Of a stretch of 64,000 nucleotides of DNA, positions 43,195-51,724 are shown piece by piece (the first letter of the stretch is position 1; each line of letters starts with the position of its first letter). A program made the position numbers and the translations under genes. This stretch comes from an uncultured Desulfobacteraceae bacterium (GTDB lineage Bacteria; Desulfobacterota; Desulfobacteria; Desulfobacterales; Desulfatirhabdiaceae), in contig CAJBLH010000013.1 in NCBI GenBank assembly GCA_903953895.1, positions 1-64,000 on the forward strand. The letters are read 5' to 3'. The notes beneath the pieces are model-generated. The model searched no databases. It was given only the letters and a program-made list of their open reading frames with translations, and had not been told where the DNA came from.

Positions 43195-43375
43195 TTTCCG
43201 ATGCCTCCTCCTTTGTTTTTGGCGGTACAAAACCTGCCAATGTAGCTAACAGGCCTATTAACATCATACAAATCGGAAGTCCTCCCTTGACGATATCGGC
43301 CACATAATAATATTCGTCATAAATTCCCCAGATTCCCAAAGCAAGAAAAAACAAACCTAGAATAATATGCAGCAT
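43184..43375 (-). CDS. mamI: MamI, small magnetosome membrane protein
   Basis: A 63-residue protein with two transmembrane helices (about 3-19 and 30-48) and a short acidic tail. The motif GLFFLALGIWGIYDEYYYVADIVKGGLP matches the MamI pattern G-L-x-x-L-A-L-G-x-W-G...G-x-x-P (fragments GLFFLALGIWG and VADIVKGGLP). CGGAGG precedes the ATG. It is the first gene of the long minus-strand biomineralisation operon and overlaps mamA. Confidence 0.85.
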   Translation of the reverse strand: MLHIILGLFFLALGIWGIYDEYYYVADIVKGGLPICMMLIGLLATLAGFVPPKTKEEASENDE

Positions 43376-43522
43376 ATATCCTCCGATATATTGTTATCAA
43401 TATCACTGAGCGGGCTCCATACCGGTACATCAATGAATTTCACTAAAAAATGGCAGATAGGTGATTTCGACCGGTTCTGCTTTATTAAGTGTATAACAAA
43501 CGTAAATTTTATAGTTCACTAA

Positions 43523-43550
43523 CTTATATTTCGCTCATTTTTTTCTTCAA
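43523..43550 (-). promoter_or_regulatory. Candidate sigma-70 promoter for mamI operon
   Basis: On the minus strand TTGAAG (43550-43545) and TATAAG (43528-43523) are separated by 16 bases, about 150 bases upstream of mamI. The sequence lies in a repeated segment also present near 43993, where the second box reads TGTAAG. Weak match; no operator recognised. Confidence 0.3.
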
Positions 43551-43829
43551 AATTGATTTATTCGCTCCGCTGGTTCCCAAGCTGGAGCTTGGAAACCAGC
43601 GGATACCATTTTCATGTTTGGGGGTGGCATTGTGCCTATGCCATGATCGTTTGATAGTGCGCTGATGTACCAGCTAAGGCATCCTTGCCACACCCAATTC
43701 CGATAACTTATTAAATCCAAAAAAAGTACAATATTAATTTTAGTTATTTATATTAAACCATTATGATTAATTTTAATATTGGCATGTATCATGCTTACTA
43801 CTCCGGTCAATATCAGCAGGCAGCAATGA

Positions 43830-43935
43830 TATACTTCGAACGGTTGTAATTTGTATTTTTTACCCCCACACACCAGCCCCCCCCCCGCTGGGCGAGGGAG
43901 ATAAAGGATGCATAATTTATAACCGTTCAAGTATA
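43830..43935. repeat. Palindromic intergenic element, copy B
   Basis: A 106-base element with terminal inverted repeats TATACTTCGAACGG and CCGTTCAAGTATA, extending to TTGTAATTTGTA / TAATTTATAA. The core is a C-run followed by GCTGGGCGAGGGAG, like copy A at 23097-23199. It has no coding capacity. Confidence 0.65.
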
Positions 43936-44411
43936 CATTTACCAGGTGAGCTGCTGCGACAAATGACCATTGGCCCGGATAAACAAGTATATCTTACATT
44001 TCGCTCATTTTTTTCTTCAAAATTGATCTATTCGCTCCGCTGGTTCCCAAGCTCCAGCTTGGGAACCGATGTCCATGAAGCTCCTGCTTCATGTGTTTTT
44101 CTAACGTCCAGAATGTCGTGGCAAGCAAGAGCTTCCCGCCACGGGTTTCCACGCTGGAGCTTGGAAACCAGCCGATGGATGCATTTTCATGGTAAACGCT
44201 CATGGCATCGGTGCAATGCCACCCCCAGAGATGAAAATGGGATATTTTTACCCTCACCCCGGCCCTCTCCCAGAGGGAGAGAATGAATGTATTTTCACGG
44301 TAAAATAAAAATGGCGAAGAAAATGAGCAAAAAGTAAGCACTAAATCATAAACGAAAAAAAACAATGCTAAAAAGTCACCATTCTGCGCTTACTCCACCG
44401 CATAACGCGCT

Positions 44412-44526
44412 GGATTGACTTCGGATTGACTTCGGATTGACTTCGGATTGACTTCGGATTGACTTCGGATTGACTTCGGATTGACTTCGGATTGACTTCG
44501 GATTGACTTCGGATTGACTTCGGATT
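44412..44526. repeat. 11-bp tandem repeat, about ten copies
   Basis: The unit GGATTGACTTC is repeated head to tail without mismatch over 115 bases, just downstream of the ecsC-like stop. There are no spacers, so it is not a CRISPR. Each unit contains a possible -35-like TTGACT, but no ordered -10 is seen. Copy number is likely variable. Confidence 0.9.
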
Positions 44527-44548
44527 TAGTCAATGAATACAACATATT

Positions 44549-45322
44549 TCAGCATTTGTCAATCCTTTCATAAGCCGATTCAATATATTCTCTCCCATAA
44601 ACTCTTTCTAATCGCCGGATGATAAAATGTCCCCGTGCAGTACATTGGAAATGCTCCAGAAAAACGGTATTGATCAACACCCCACCGGCAGCACCCAAAA
44701 TCGGAACAGCAATGGCGGCTGCTTTTTCTGTAACAACAACCCCGAATCTGGCTGAGACCTGGGAAATCAGTTTTACAAGAATCGGCGCCCCATCTTCTGC
44801 ACCGTATCCCAAAAATGCTCCGACGGTTTTGGACAAACCAGCCCGAATAGCGAAATATCCACTTTCAGCGCAATCATCAGATTGAGACCGTCCGCCATAG
44901 GCAAACACTTCCAAGCAAGCCAGACGGGTCTCGATCGACCGGATATCCTCGCCCTCACAGCGGGCAATATCGGCAATGGACCGAAACATGATCAGAGTGG
45001 AGATGGGCAATTCAACCGCCAAAGCAGTCAATCCAAAAGCACCACCCACACCACCCGAAAAGGCTGCCATCATCTTATGCATTTTTTCTGAGGGCGTTCT
45101 TAACGCTCCATCCTGCATCGTTAAAACCGCCAGATTCAAAGTCTCTGTCAACGCTTTTTCAGAAACCACCTGCACCCGAGCGTTCCACCATGCAGGCAAC
45201 CGCTGAATCCCCTTCTCAATTGTGGTGCCCAGCTTGTTAAAGATTCTGGATGCAAGACTCGGATTATTCAGAAGATGCTTGGCATATTTTAAATCCAGAT
45301 AATCTGCATGCGAAATGCTCAT
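44549..45322 (-). CDS. EcsC-family protein
   Basis: A 257-residue protein of the EcsC family. Signature regions are GGVGGAFGLTALAVELPISTLIMFRSIADIAR, LACLEVFAYGG and PILGAAGGVLINTVFLEHFQ (partly quoted; each shorter in the gene's motif core). It has two to three moderately hydrophobic segments. Molecular role of the family is not established. It lies 26 bases downstream of a receiver gene on the same strand. Weak Shine-Dalgarno. Confidence 0.85.
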   Translation of the reverse strand: MSISHADYLDLKYAKHLLNNPSLASRIFNKLGTTIEKGIQRLPAWWNARVQVVSEKALTETLNLAVLTMQDGALRTPSEKMHKMMAAFSGGVGGAFGLTALAVELPISTLIMFRSIADIARCEGEDIRSIETRLACLEVFAYGGRSQSDDCAESGYFAIRAGLSKTVGAFLGYGAEDGAPILVKLISQVSARFGVVVTEKAAAIAVPILGAAGGVLINTVFLEHFQCTARGHFIIRRLERVYGREYIESAYERIDKC

Positions 45323-45348
45323 CGGTTCATTACCATAAAAATACGCTT

Positions 45349-45807
45349 TTAAACAATGGTGCTTTTACACTGGGTGAAACAAGTCATTGCGTTTTCGTTC
45401 AGTAGATTTGAAAGATAGACCCCATTCTGCCTGATGTGTTCTATAGCAGGAAAAAGCTCGGCGTCAAGATATTCTTTCAGAAGGTATCCATCCGCACCGG
45501 ATGAAAGGGCTTCCTGAACATATTGTATCTCCCGGTGTGTACTGATGATCAACACCTTGATAGCAGGATAGAAATGCTTTATCGTGGCGGTCGCCTTGAT
45601 TCCCCCGATATCCCGCAGGGTGATGTCGACAATGGCCATATCAGCGGCCGGTTCGATCAGACTCAATATTTCAATGAGCTGAGTACCGTCACGTGCTTCA
45701 CCGACCACATCCAGATCGCTTCCGGACATGAGAATCCGATTTAAATCCTGGCGGAACATCGCATGATCATCGGCCAGAACAACACGGTAATTACTTTTGA
45801 TTGGCAC
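45349..45807 (-). CDS. NarL-type receiver lacking the HTH output domain
   Basis: A 152-residue protein that covers only the receiver domain. VVLADDHAMFRQ holds the acidic pocket, MAIVDITLRDIGG the phosphoacceptor Asp near residue 60, IISTH the switch Thr/Ser region, and GADGYLLKE the conserved Lys. It closely resembles the complete regulator at 46148-46789 but stops after LSNLLNENAM where the linker to the LuxR HTH would begin. It may be a truncated duplicate that competes for phosphate from the neighbouring kinase. Confidence 0.85.
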   Translation of the reverse strand: MPIKSNYRVVLADDHAMFRQDLNRILMSGSDLDVVGEARDGTQLIEILSLIEPAADMAIVDITLRDIGGIKATATIKHFYPAIKVLIISTHREIQYVQEALSSGADGYLLKEYLDAELFPAIEHIRQNGVYLSNLLNENAMTCFTQCKSTIV

Positions 45808-46147
45808 GTTTTTCTCCGCATTGAACCAATAAGAAACGCATACAATTTTCTATCTGATATTTACCGGATTAAACGTACGGCGGCAATTCTCAGAAACAGC
45901 CATTTTGATGTGGTCAAAACAATGTATGAATACCCATGCACTGTCAGCCAAAATATCTGTCATTTTGCAAAAAATTAAGATTATGGATGTCTTTGGTACA
46001 AGAAGTTTATTTCAGGCAGACGTTGAACGGAAAATTGTTCTTCAGGGGAAGCAATACTAAGACGGTTAAGGAAGGGTAGAAAGCGTTTCATGGTAAGTAG
46101 GGGTGTACAGCGCTTCCGGGCTGAGAGACCCGAAAGTCGCATGTTGG
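45808..46147. other. Intergenic gap between two receiver genes
   Basis: 340 bases with no supported gene; no remnant of an HTH domain was recognised. A short inverted repeat CGGG...CCCG near 46117-46132 follows the complete regulator's stop and may assist termination. The promoter of the truncated receiver gene is probably here. Confidence 0.5.
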
Positions 46148-46789
46148 TCAGATGTAGCCCTTCTGGATGGCGTATCTAACAAGATCGGCAGTCTTTTTGA
46201 GATTCAATTTCTGCATCATGTTGGCACGGTGACGTTCCACCGTGTGTACACTGACGAAGAGAGCATCGGCAATCTGTTTGTTTGCCCTTCCCTCCGCAAT
46301 CAGTTTCAAGACTTCTTTTTCCCGGGTCGTTAGACTGGATTTGCCTAACCCTCTTCGGATCCGCTCCCAACTGATATCCGGCTTCTCGGAGAGGTGGGGA
46401 GACACATAAATACGCCCTTTTCGAATTTTCTCTATAGCAGCAAACAATTCAGAATCGGCATCCTGTTTCAGAAAATATCCATCCGCTCCCGCGGCAAGGG
46501 CCTGGTAAAGATATTCCTGATCCCTGTGCATCGTTACAATCAGTATTTTGACATCCGGATGGATGTTTCGGATTTGCGGAATGGCTTCAATCCCTCTGAG
46601 ATTCGGCATGGAGATATCGAGAATTACAAGCTCCGGGGCACTGCTTTTCGATTTCAGAAGATTGAGCAGCTCAAGTCCATCACTGGCTTCTCCCACGACC
46701 TCAAGATCAGCTATGACAACGATGAGACTTTTCAGCCCCTGCCGAAACAGGGCATGGTCATCGGCCAAAACGATCCGGTATTTTTCCAT
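46148..46789 (-). CDS. NarL/FixJ-type response regulator
   Basis: A 213-residue regulator with a receiver (about 1-125; ADDHALFRQG, LVILDISMPNLRG with Asp near 59, and GADGYFLK) and a LuxR-type HTH (about 145-210; LTTREKEVLKLIAEGRANKQ start, then ADALFVSVHTVERHRANMM). Its ATG overlaps the stop of the kinase gene by one base, indicating a cognate pair. Target genes cannot be deduced. Confidence 0.92.
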   Translation of the reverse strand: MEKYRIVLADDHALFRQGLKSLIVVIADLEVVGEASDGLELLNLLKSKSSAPELVILDISMPNLRGIEAIPQIRNIHPDVKILIVTMHRDQEYLYQALAAGADGYFLKQDADSELFAAIEKIRKGRIYVSPHLSEKPDISWERIRRGLGKSSLTTREKEVLKLIAEGRANKQIADALFVSVHTVERHRANMMQKLNLKKTADLVRYAIQKGYI

Positions 46790-48087
46790 CAGACAATATT
46801 CCCTTTTGTAAGCGGAACGGAAAAGCCGATTCGGGTCCCCTTTCCTTTTTCGCTGCTCAGATGAAGCGATCCCCCCAGCATCTTGGCACGTTCTTTCATG
46901 GACGCCAGACCCAGACCCTTCTCTGATGATTTTATTGCGGATAACGTCTCCACATCAAATCCCCTGCCGTCGTCCTCAACGAAGAAGGAAATCGAATCTC
47001 CGCCTATCCTTACTCGAATCACGATATTATTGGCATAAGCGTGCTTGCCTATGTTTGTGAGTGCCTCCTGTACCGTTCTATATACCATAATCTGATGGTC
47101 TTTTTGAATTAAATTATCGATGGGCTCAATATCGGCGACCACTTTTACTTTGTAATGTCGAGCAAAGTTATCGATATACCATTTCAAAGCTGGGGTTAAA
47201 CCGATATCCTCGAGTATGGATGGACTTAAATCACGGGAAAGGCGATGCACATTATTAATGATCTCATCGATGTACTGCCGCGTCTGTTTGCATTCCTCCC
47301 GGATCGTCGTCTGATCCGACTGAATGTTTTTTTCAATAAACCCAATTCTGAGCTTCAGCACCGCCAGCGCTCCGCCAAGTTCATCGTGCAGTTCTCTTGC
47401 AATTCGGCCCCGCTCTGTTTCTTGAGCAGTCAAAAGCTGATATGACAAGTTTCGAAGTTGCTTTTCGTATTCTCGCAGCTCTTTTTCGGCCTGTTTACGA
47501 TTGGTGATGTCATAGAAAATTTGAAGTTTGGAAATGGTTCCGCTTAAATTGAAAAGGGGTGTATCGATACGGTGATAAATCTTGCCGGTTTTTAAGGAAT
47601 GCCATTCCCACTGCACGCTCTTACCAGAAAAAACATCCTGATTCTTACACCAGGAACAGATTTCCGTTCTGTCATGCAAATACGCATAGCACTTGCGACC
47701 GTTAACCTGACCGAATTCTTTTTCAACCACAGGGTTCGTGTACTCGATATCGTATTGCTGATTGACGATGTACACACCGTCCGGCATCGCATCCAGAATG
47801 GATCTGAACTTATTTCGCTCCACCTGTATCGCTTGCTCAACATGTTTGCGTTCTTCTATCTGTTGCGCAAGCTGATTGTTTGCCTCGGCCAGTGCCAGCA
47901 CAGCATCCAGGTCGGCCTGGGCCGCACTCAGTTCCGCATCATGCACCTTTTGATGCCAACGCAGTTCATGAATTATCTGCCGCATTTCTTCAACGGACAT
48001 CTCATCCAGGTCTTCCGATGACCAAAAGGCTTTTCTCCGAATCATCATCTCGACCCGCCGGCAGATTTCGTTATCTACCCTTGTCAT
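46789..48087 (-). CDS. PAS-containing HisKA_3 (NarX/DegS-type) histidine kinase
   Basis: A 432-residue soluble sensor kinase. An N-terminal helical region carries coiled coil (about 30-85). The PAS domain (about 90-200) has a Cys-rich loop TEICSWCKNQDVF seen in redox or metal-type PAS domains. The HisKA_3 dimerisation helix has phospho-accepting His234 (RELHDELGG). The HATPase domain (about 310-425) has EALTNIGKHA, DDGRGFD and GLGLASMKERA. No transmembrane helix, so it senses a cytoplasmic signal. It overlaps the DUF2505 gene by 4 bases and precedes its response regulator. Confidence 0.92.
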   Translation of the reverse strand: MTRVDNEICRRVEMMIRRKAFWSSEDLDEMSVEEMRQIIHELRWHQKVHDAELSAAQADLDAVLALAEANNQLAQQIEERKHVEQAIQVERNKFRSILDAMPDGVYIVNQQYDIEYTNPVVEKEFGQVNGRKCYAYLHDRTEICSWCKNQDVFSGKSVQWEWHSLKTGKIYHRIDTPLFNLSGTISKLQIFYDITNRKQAEKELREYEKQLRNLSYQLLTAQETERGRIARELHDELGGALAVLKLRIGFIEKNIQSDQTTIREECKQTRQYIDEIINNVHRLSRDLSPSILEDIGLTPALKWYIDNFARHYKVKVVADIEPIDNLIQKDHQIMVYRTVQEALTNIGKHAYANNIVIRVRIGGDSISFFVEDDGRGFDVETLSAIKSSEKGLGLASMKERAKMLGGSLHLSSEKGKGTRIGFSVPLTKGNIV

Positions 48088-48680
48088 GGTAATATCCTCG
48101 ATGCAAAGCTAATTGGCATTTCTGAAACCGCGGATAAGGCTGCGGCGGATGGTATTACCGGTTTCTGAAGTTTCCAAGTTTGAGATTTCCATTTTTCCAC
48201 AACCTGGGGAAAACGATCTTTTGTCTTTTCCGACTGGACAGCAGCAATCATTTTCATCAATCCATCGACACCTGGCAATCTGACCTGGATCATCCCTTCT
48301 CTGACCCGAATGCACCGGTTCCGACCTTCAGGAATAAGCCGCAATGTTCCATAGGCATCAAATTTCTCCGGAAACACAGGAGGAATGATCCGCCAGCACA
48401 TTTCATATCGATCCAGACATTTTTCCTGTATTTCCTCATAGATCAGTTTATCCTGACCGAGTATCTTTCTGGCAAGACTTTGAATCATAAAATTTCGATC
48501 AATCGTCGAAACAATTCTAACCCGCCGTTTCAGCATATTGTCTGAAACCAGTCTTTCAAGTTCTATATAGCCGGAAAGACCGTACTCTTTGGCCACAAAG
48601 GCGTCGAATTCAGGCGTGTGCATTGTCTGCCATAATTCCTTTGCGGACATCGGAATTTCATTTTCTATATAAATATGCAT
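48084..48680 (-). CDS. DUF2505 (START-like fold) protein
   Basis: A 198-residue protein fitting DUF2505. The N-terminal helix/strand region MSAKELWQTMHTPEFDAFVAKEYGL, then a beta-rich middle and a long C-terminal helix, resemble lipid-binding START/SRPBCC folds (motif shown in part). No signal peptide. It lies between the CDF-NifX gene and the kinase, with a stop overlapping the kinase ATG. Ligand unknown. Confidence 0.7.
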   Translation of the reverse strand: MHIYIENEIPMSAKELWQTMHTPEFDAFVAKEYGLSGYIELERLVSDNMLKRRVRIVSTIDRNFMIQSLARKILGQDKLIYEEIQEKCLDRYEMCWRIIPPVFPEKFDAYGTLRLIPEGRNRCIRVREGMIQVRLPGVDGLMKMIAAVQSEKTKDRFPQVVEKWKSQTWKLQKPVIPSAAALSAVSEMPISFASRILP

Positions 48681-48698
48681 TTAAACGTCTCACCATTT

Positions 48699-49979
48699 TC
48701 AAGCTGTTACCTGGGACACCTGAGCATCCTCAACCGTATGCGTGGGGCTTATCAGCGGCTTCAGCCGGTTGAGGTGATACAGGTCGATAACTTCACGTAT
48801 CGAATGTCCTTCTTTGGCCTGAAATATATCAACCAGTTGATCTTTTAACATATGAAACGATATCTCACCGATCCGGGAGGTGAACAGCAGATCAATTGCA
48901 TAGAGAACCGTAATTCTGGCAACCTTGACGCCGATGTGCTTGTTATCCCCGAGAAATTCATTCTTATAGAAATCTTCAATTTCCATTCGGTCATGGCCCA
49001 ATTTCAGAACGGCAAAATACGGCGCTCTGGCAAAATGCCCGGCAACCCTGGCCTCCAGACCTTCTATATTCTGAACCGGGATCATGGCCAGAACGGTCTC
49101 CTCCTTAAGCGGCTCTACATGGATCATGACGGATTCAATGCGCTCGTAATTCGTTACAATGGCATCCTCCAGTTTGTCGGCCAGTTCGTGAGCCTTATAT
49201 AAAGTAAGCGTAGGCCGCGTTGCGATAACGCATTCAACCATCTTGAACGGACCTGACTGGCGAATTTTCACCTTACTGACACCTTTGACACCATAGATCA
49301 AATTCGCTTTTTTTTCGATTTCGCCCTGCAGTTCCGGGTCCAGGTTGGCATCCAGCAGGATTAAAAGAGACGACCAGACGTTCTCAGTTCCAAGTTTACA
49401 CAGCAGCAAAGAAATCAAAATGATGATGGCGCCTTCCACATATGGAATTCTGAAATAGGCCAACAGAATTCCGAGCAACACCACCATCGATGTAAAAATA
49501 TCCAGAAACGCTTCCCGTGAATTGGCCAAAAGCGATTGCGAGCCAATGGCTTTTCCGACTTTGGATTCCATTTCAGCGACCCCAAACGCCGACAAAGCGG
49601 AAAGCATGCTGGCCGCTACGGGGAAAAGAGGAAAAGAGGTCATCGGCTCAAGGGTGAAAAGCTTTTGATATCCTTCGCGAAACAGTGCAATACCGGCCAT
49701 GATGATGAACCCGCCTATGATCAGGCAGGCCAGGGTTTCAGCCCTGTACAATCCGTAAGGGAATTTTTTTGTTTTGCTGCTTCCGGCAATCCACAGACCA
49801 AATCCCGAGGCGGCGTGAGTCAAAAGATCGGCGCCGCTGTGAAAAGCATCCGCAATCAATACCTGCGAATTAAACAGATAACCGACAATCCCTTTGACTG
49901 CCGCCAATAAAAAAGAAATAAATGACGAAAGAAACGCAACCCGTTGGCCTTTTTTCAAATTTTCAGCGTTGCTTTTCAT
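48699..49979 (-). CDS. Cation diffusion facilitator fused to a NifX-like domain
   Basis: A 426-residue protein. The CDF part (about 1-290) has six transmembrane helices. TM2 has HSGAD (His-x3-Asp) and TM5 has Glu-x3-Asp (REAFLD). The cytoplasmic domain is followed by a NifX/NifB-type domain (about 300-415; AMIPVQNIEGLEARVAGHFARAPYFAVL and KVARITVLYAIDLLFTSRIGEISFHMLKD region). It is not MamB/MamM; it belongs to the NifX/DUF5320 cluster. It probably exports or buffers a divalent metal with feedback from the cofactor-like domain. The ATG overlaps the upstream zinc-ribbon gene (ATGA). Confidence 0.88.
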   Translation of the reverse strand: MKSNAENLKKGQRVAFLSSFISFLLAAVKGIVGYLFNSQVLIADAFHSGADLLTHAASGFGLWIAGSSKTKKFPYGLYRAETLACLIIGGFIIMAGIALFREGYQKLFTLEPMTSFPLFPVAASMLSALSAFGVAEMESKVGKAIGSQSLLANSREAFLDIFTSMVVLLGILLAYFRIPYVEGAIIILISLLLCKLGTENVWSSLLILLDANLDPELQGEIEKKANLIYGVKGVSKVKIRQSGPFKMVECVIATRPTLTLYKAHELADKLEDAIVTNYERIESVMIHVEPLKEETVLAMIPVQNIEGLEARVAGHFARAPYFAVLKLGHDRMEIEDFYKNEFLGDNKHIGVKVARITVLYAIDLLFTSRIGEISFHMLKDQLVDIFQAKEGHSIREVIDLYHLNRLKPLISPTHTVEDAQVSQVTA

Positions 49980-50224
49980 CCGTCACCCGTGAGACATCCC
50001 TCATCCATGAAAAAACTGCGGACCATTTTGGAACCGCACGATGGGCACCTGAGCATAAAACACTGAACCCCGAGAGGATGCGGCACATACAATCCGCATG
50101 CCGAACAGACGCATCTGATGGACCGTGCGTTATGATTTGTTCCCTGCTGGCCGGATGGGCTGCATCGGCCCGGGTGTTTTCGAACCAGACCTTTTTTTCT
50201 GAACTGCCCAAACCCGAAAGGCAT
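49976..50224 (-). CDS. Small zinc-ribbon protein
   Basis: An 82-residue protein beginning MPFGFGQFRKKG, with CVCSACG and CPSCGSKMVR forming a probable zinc ribbon (about residues 38-67). This frame is preferred over a longer overlapping one because of its paired CxxC motifs and its ATGA overlap with the CDF-NifX gene. Similar small zinc ribbons accompany NifX-type clusters in sulfate reducers (from memory). Function unknown. Confidence 0.65.
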   Translation of the reverse strand: MPFGFGQFRKKGLVRKHPGRCSPSGQQGTNHNARSIRCVCSACGLYVPHPLGVQCFMLRCPSCGSKMVRSFFMDEGCLTGDG

Positions 50225-50311
50225 GATACTTTCCTTTTCTGTAGATTTTCAGAAAATTCATTTCGCAAGGCAGCAGGGAGGGAACAGGCCTTTTTCGGGC
50301 ATGCTGCTGTT

Positions 50312-51154
50312 TTAACTCAGCAGCTTTATTGCCGTTGCCGACCTAAGCGCCACCTGTACCGCAGATAGAAGTTCACGATTATAAGCCCCAAGATTGACAT
50401 AGGGGAAAATGCCGCTTTGCGGCCAGAAACTCCTGTGGCCGAAACAGTTGACCATCAGCAGTTCTTCCTTTGGTAACCGTTCAACTTCCAACCCGCTTGA
50501 CGATAGTTTCGCCCTGAGATTCTCGATATCCCGAAAGCCTTTCCGGGGTCGTATCTTCATTCTGATCGGACTCATCGGGATAAGGATCGCCTCGCCATCA
50601 GCCGCCGCAAATGCCGCGTCACCCACTTTTTTCAGCTTCTGAAAATCGACATAATCGATAAGGGCAGCATTCCGGTCTCTGTTGATCACTCGCTGCTGAG
50701 CTTCCTCTACCGGACAGTCCAGATAAATGATCACGTCAAAGCTTTCGATAATCTGTGTTCTAAAAAGGCGTATGTTCTCGTAGATGCAGCCTGTTTTAAA
50801 GGGATACGGCTTTTTCATCTCCGATAGGTACAGCGTACGCCATTCAAGCCCCATCCGTTTGGCCAGACTTCTGCCCAACGTGCTTTTTCCGCTCCCAGGG
50901 GGGCCGTCGATACCGATGCACTGAGGAAACACCCGGTTTTGCTCCAGCACCAACATGATCTTGTCGGCATATTCTTCGACAGGTTGAACTTCTCCATAAG
51001 GTTTTTCCGCGCTGCCGGTAATCAATTTTCTGACCCGCCCCCGGATCGCGGATTTTATTGTCTCCCTGGACAGCAGGTTTATTGCCGCAGCCGTGATAAA
51101 AGCAAGGGCCATTTTCGGAAGGATTTCTTTCGTCAGGTCTTTCATGTCTCCCAT
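50312..51154 (-). CDS. P-loop kinase-like protein (uridine kinase/AAA-like)
   Basis: A 280-residue protein. An N-terminal helix with hydrophobic character (MALAFITAAAINLL) may touch the membrane. The Walker A motif IDGPPGSGKST is near residues 80-91, and DVIIYLDCP is near 140-148 (Walker-B-like strand). The fold resembles nucleoside or phosphoribulokinase-type P-loop kinases. Basic C-terminal half. The substrate is not evident. It lies within the NifX/CDF cluster on the same strand. Confidence 0.72.
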   Translation of the reverse strand: MGDMKDLTKEILPKMALAFITAAAINLLSRETIKSAIRGRVRKLITGSAEKPYGEVQPVEEYADKIMLVLEQNRVFPQCIGIDGPPGSGKSTLGRSLAKRMGLEWRTLYLSEMKKPYPFKTGCIYENIRLFRTQIIESFDVIIYLDCPVEEAQQRVINRDRNAALIDYVDFQKLKKVGDAAFAAADGEAILIPMSPIRMKIRPRKGFRDIENLRAKLSSSGLEVERLPKEELLMVNCFGHRSFWPQSGIFPYVNLGAYNRELLSAVQVALRSATAIKLLS

Positions 51155-51235
51155 GGGAACTCCTGTCTTTGCAATTTCATGGCTATCCCAGACATGGGCA
51201 GCATTACCGGTTTTCGGTAATTATCACGCTGTCGA

Positions 51236-51397
51236 TTACACCTTACGAATGCGGGTGAATGGCTCCCTCTCGTGATCCAGAGCCTCGCTTGCCGGCTTAT
51301 CGATATATCGGCTTATCATTTTGGATATAATACCTATCACCAGTGGGAGCAACAGTGCAGATACGCTCTCCATGATGTATTTTTTTTTGCTTGACAT
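51236..51397 (-). CDS. 53-residue small membrane protein
   Basis: The ATG at 51397 (MSSKKKYIMES) is chosen for its excellent GGAGG ribosome site 6 bases upstream; a longer frame from 51550 has unnatural Arg/Trp-rich sequence. One hydrophobic helix (about 10-30, SVSALLLPLVIGIISKMI) and a charged tail. It lies between a Gly-rich small gene and the P-loop kinase gene. No family recognised. Confidence 0.6.
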   Translation of the reverse strand: MSSKKKYIMESVSALLLPLVIGIISKMISRYIDKPASEALDHEREPFTRIRKV

Positions 51398-51453
51398 GGC
51401 ACACCTCCAATAGCTTTTAAAGTATAATTGATACACCCAGATCGACATTTGCG

Positions 51454-51705
51454 TCAAGCGCCGCAATATCCGCGTCCACCGCCACCGACTCCGCCACGTC
51501 CGCCCCCACCGCAACCCTTGCCGCCTCCACCCTTGCCGCGTCCACCACAAACCTTTCCGATTCCGCTGTCGCCCCAGACGTCCAAGGCATTGATGATCCG
51601 ATCCTTATTTTTGGCCTTATTGGGCGACCTCGTGCAATAACTGCTGTAATTGCGTGAACCATACCACCTGCCGTAAAGTGGCGTAAGTGTTAACATGTCA
51701 GTCAC
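51454..51705 (-). CDS. Small Gly/Cys-rich protein
   Basis: An 80-83-residue reading frame (GTG 51705 or ATG 51696). The tail is almost only Gly, Arg, Lys and Cys (VCGGRGKGGGGKGCGGGG). It sits directly after the DUF5320 gene. Glycine-rich small proteins are frequent beside NifX-type genes in deltaproteobacteria (from memory), and the competing frame at 51417-51662 gives an unconvincing product. No clear Shine-Dalgarno, so moderate confidence. Confidence 0.4.
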   Translation of the reverse strand: MTDMLTLTPLYGRWYGSRNYSSYCTRSPNKAKNKDRIINALDVWGDSGIGKVCGGRGKGGGGKGCGGGGRGGVGGGGRGYCGA

Positions 51706-51713
51706 TTACGCCA
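51679..51713. terminator. Perfect 11-bp inverted repeat after DUF5320 gene
   Basis: TGGCGTAAGTG (51679-51689) and CACTTACGCCA (51703-51713) with a 13-base loop, beginning 12 bases beyond the DUF5320 stop on the minus strand. No T-run. It could terminate or attenuate transcription, or be a protein site; it overlaps the possible start of the Gly-rich gene. Confidence 0.45.
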
Positions 51714-51724
51714 GTTCTGGATAG

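Larger units (their letters stand above)
43523..44185. repeat. Dispersed hairpin repeat, three copies
   Basis: Copies at about 43523-43605, 43993-44072 and 44148-44180. The first two share TTCGCTCATTTTTTTCTTCA and TATTCGCTCCGCTGGTTCCC. All contain an inverted repeat around AAGCT-GG-AGCTTGGAAACC. Copies 1 and 3 are followed by similar text (GCATTTTCATG, GGTGGCAT/GCAATGCCACCC). This is noncoding repeat sequence of the REP/MITE kind. Confidence 0.6.
43376..44548. other. Repeat-rich intergenic region between ecsC-like gene and mamI
   Basis: No supported gene in 1.17 kb. It contains a palindromic element (copy B), three copies of a hairpin-bearing repeat with AAGCTGGAGCTTGG-type cores, a pyrimidine/purine hairpin-like tract near 44252-44285, and ten copies of an 11-base tandem repeat. 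It separates the magnetosome block from the signalling/NifX block and probably carries the promoter for mamI and onwards. Confidence 0.7.

Noticed and set aside
44412..44526. Possible CRISPR array
   Set aside because: The 11-base units are contiguous without spacers, and no cas gene is present.
48699..49979. Third magnetosome CDF (MamB/MamM/MamV)
   Set aside because: It lacks the N-terminal CxxC and carries a NifX-like domain; gene neighbours are NifX/DUF5320, not mam genes.
49963..50268. 101-codon minus-strand frame
   Set aside because: It overlaps the 82-residue zinc-ribbon gene, which has paired CxxC motifs and couples to the next gene.
51417..51662. 81-codon Ala/Val/Asp-rich minus-strand frame
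   Set aside because: An out-of-frame reading of the Gly-rich gene with simple repetitive composition and no ribosome site.
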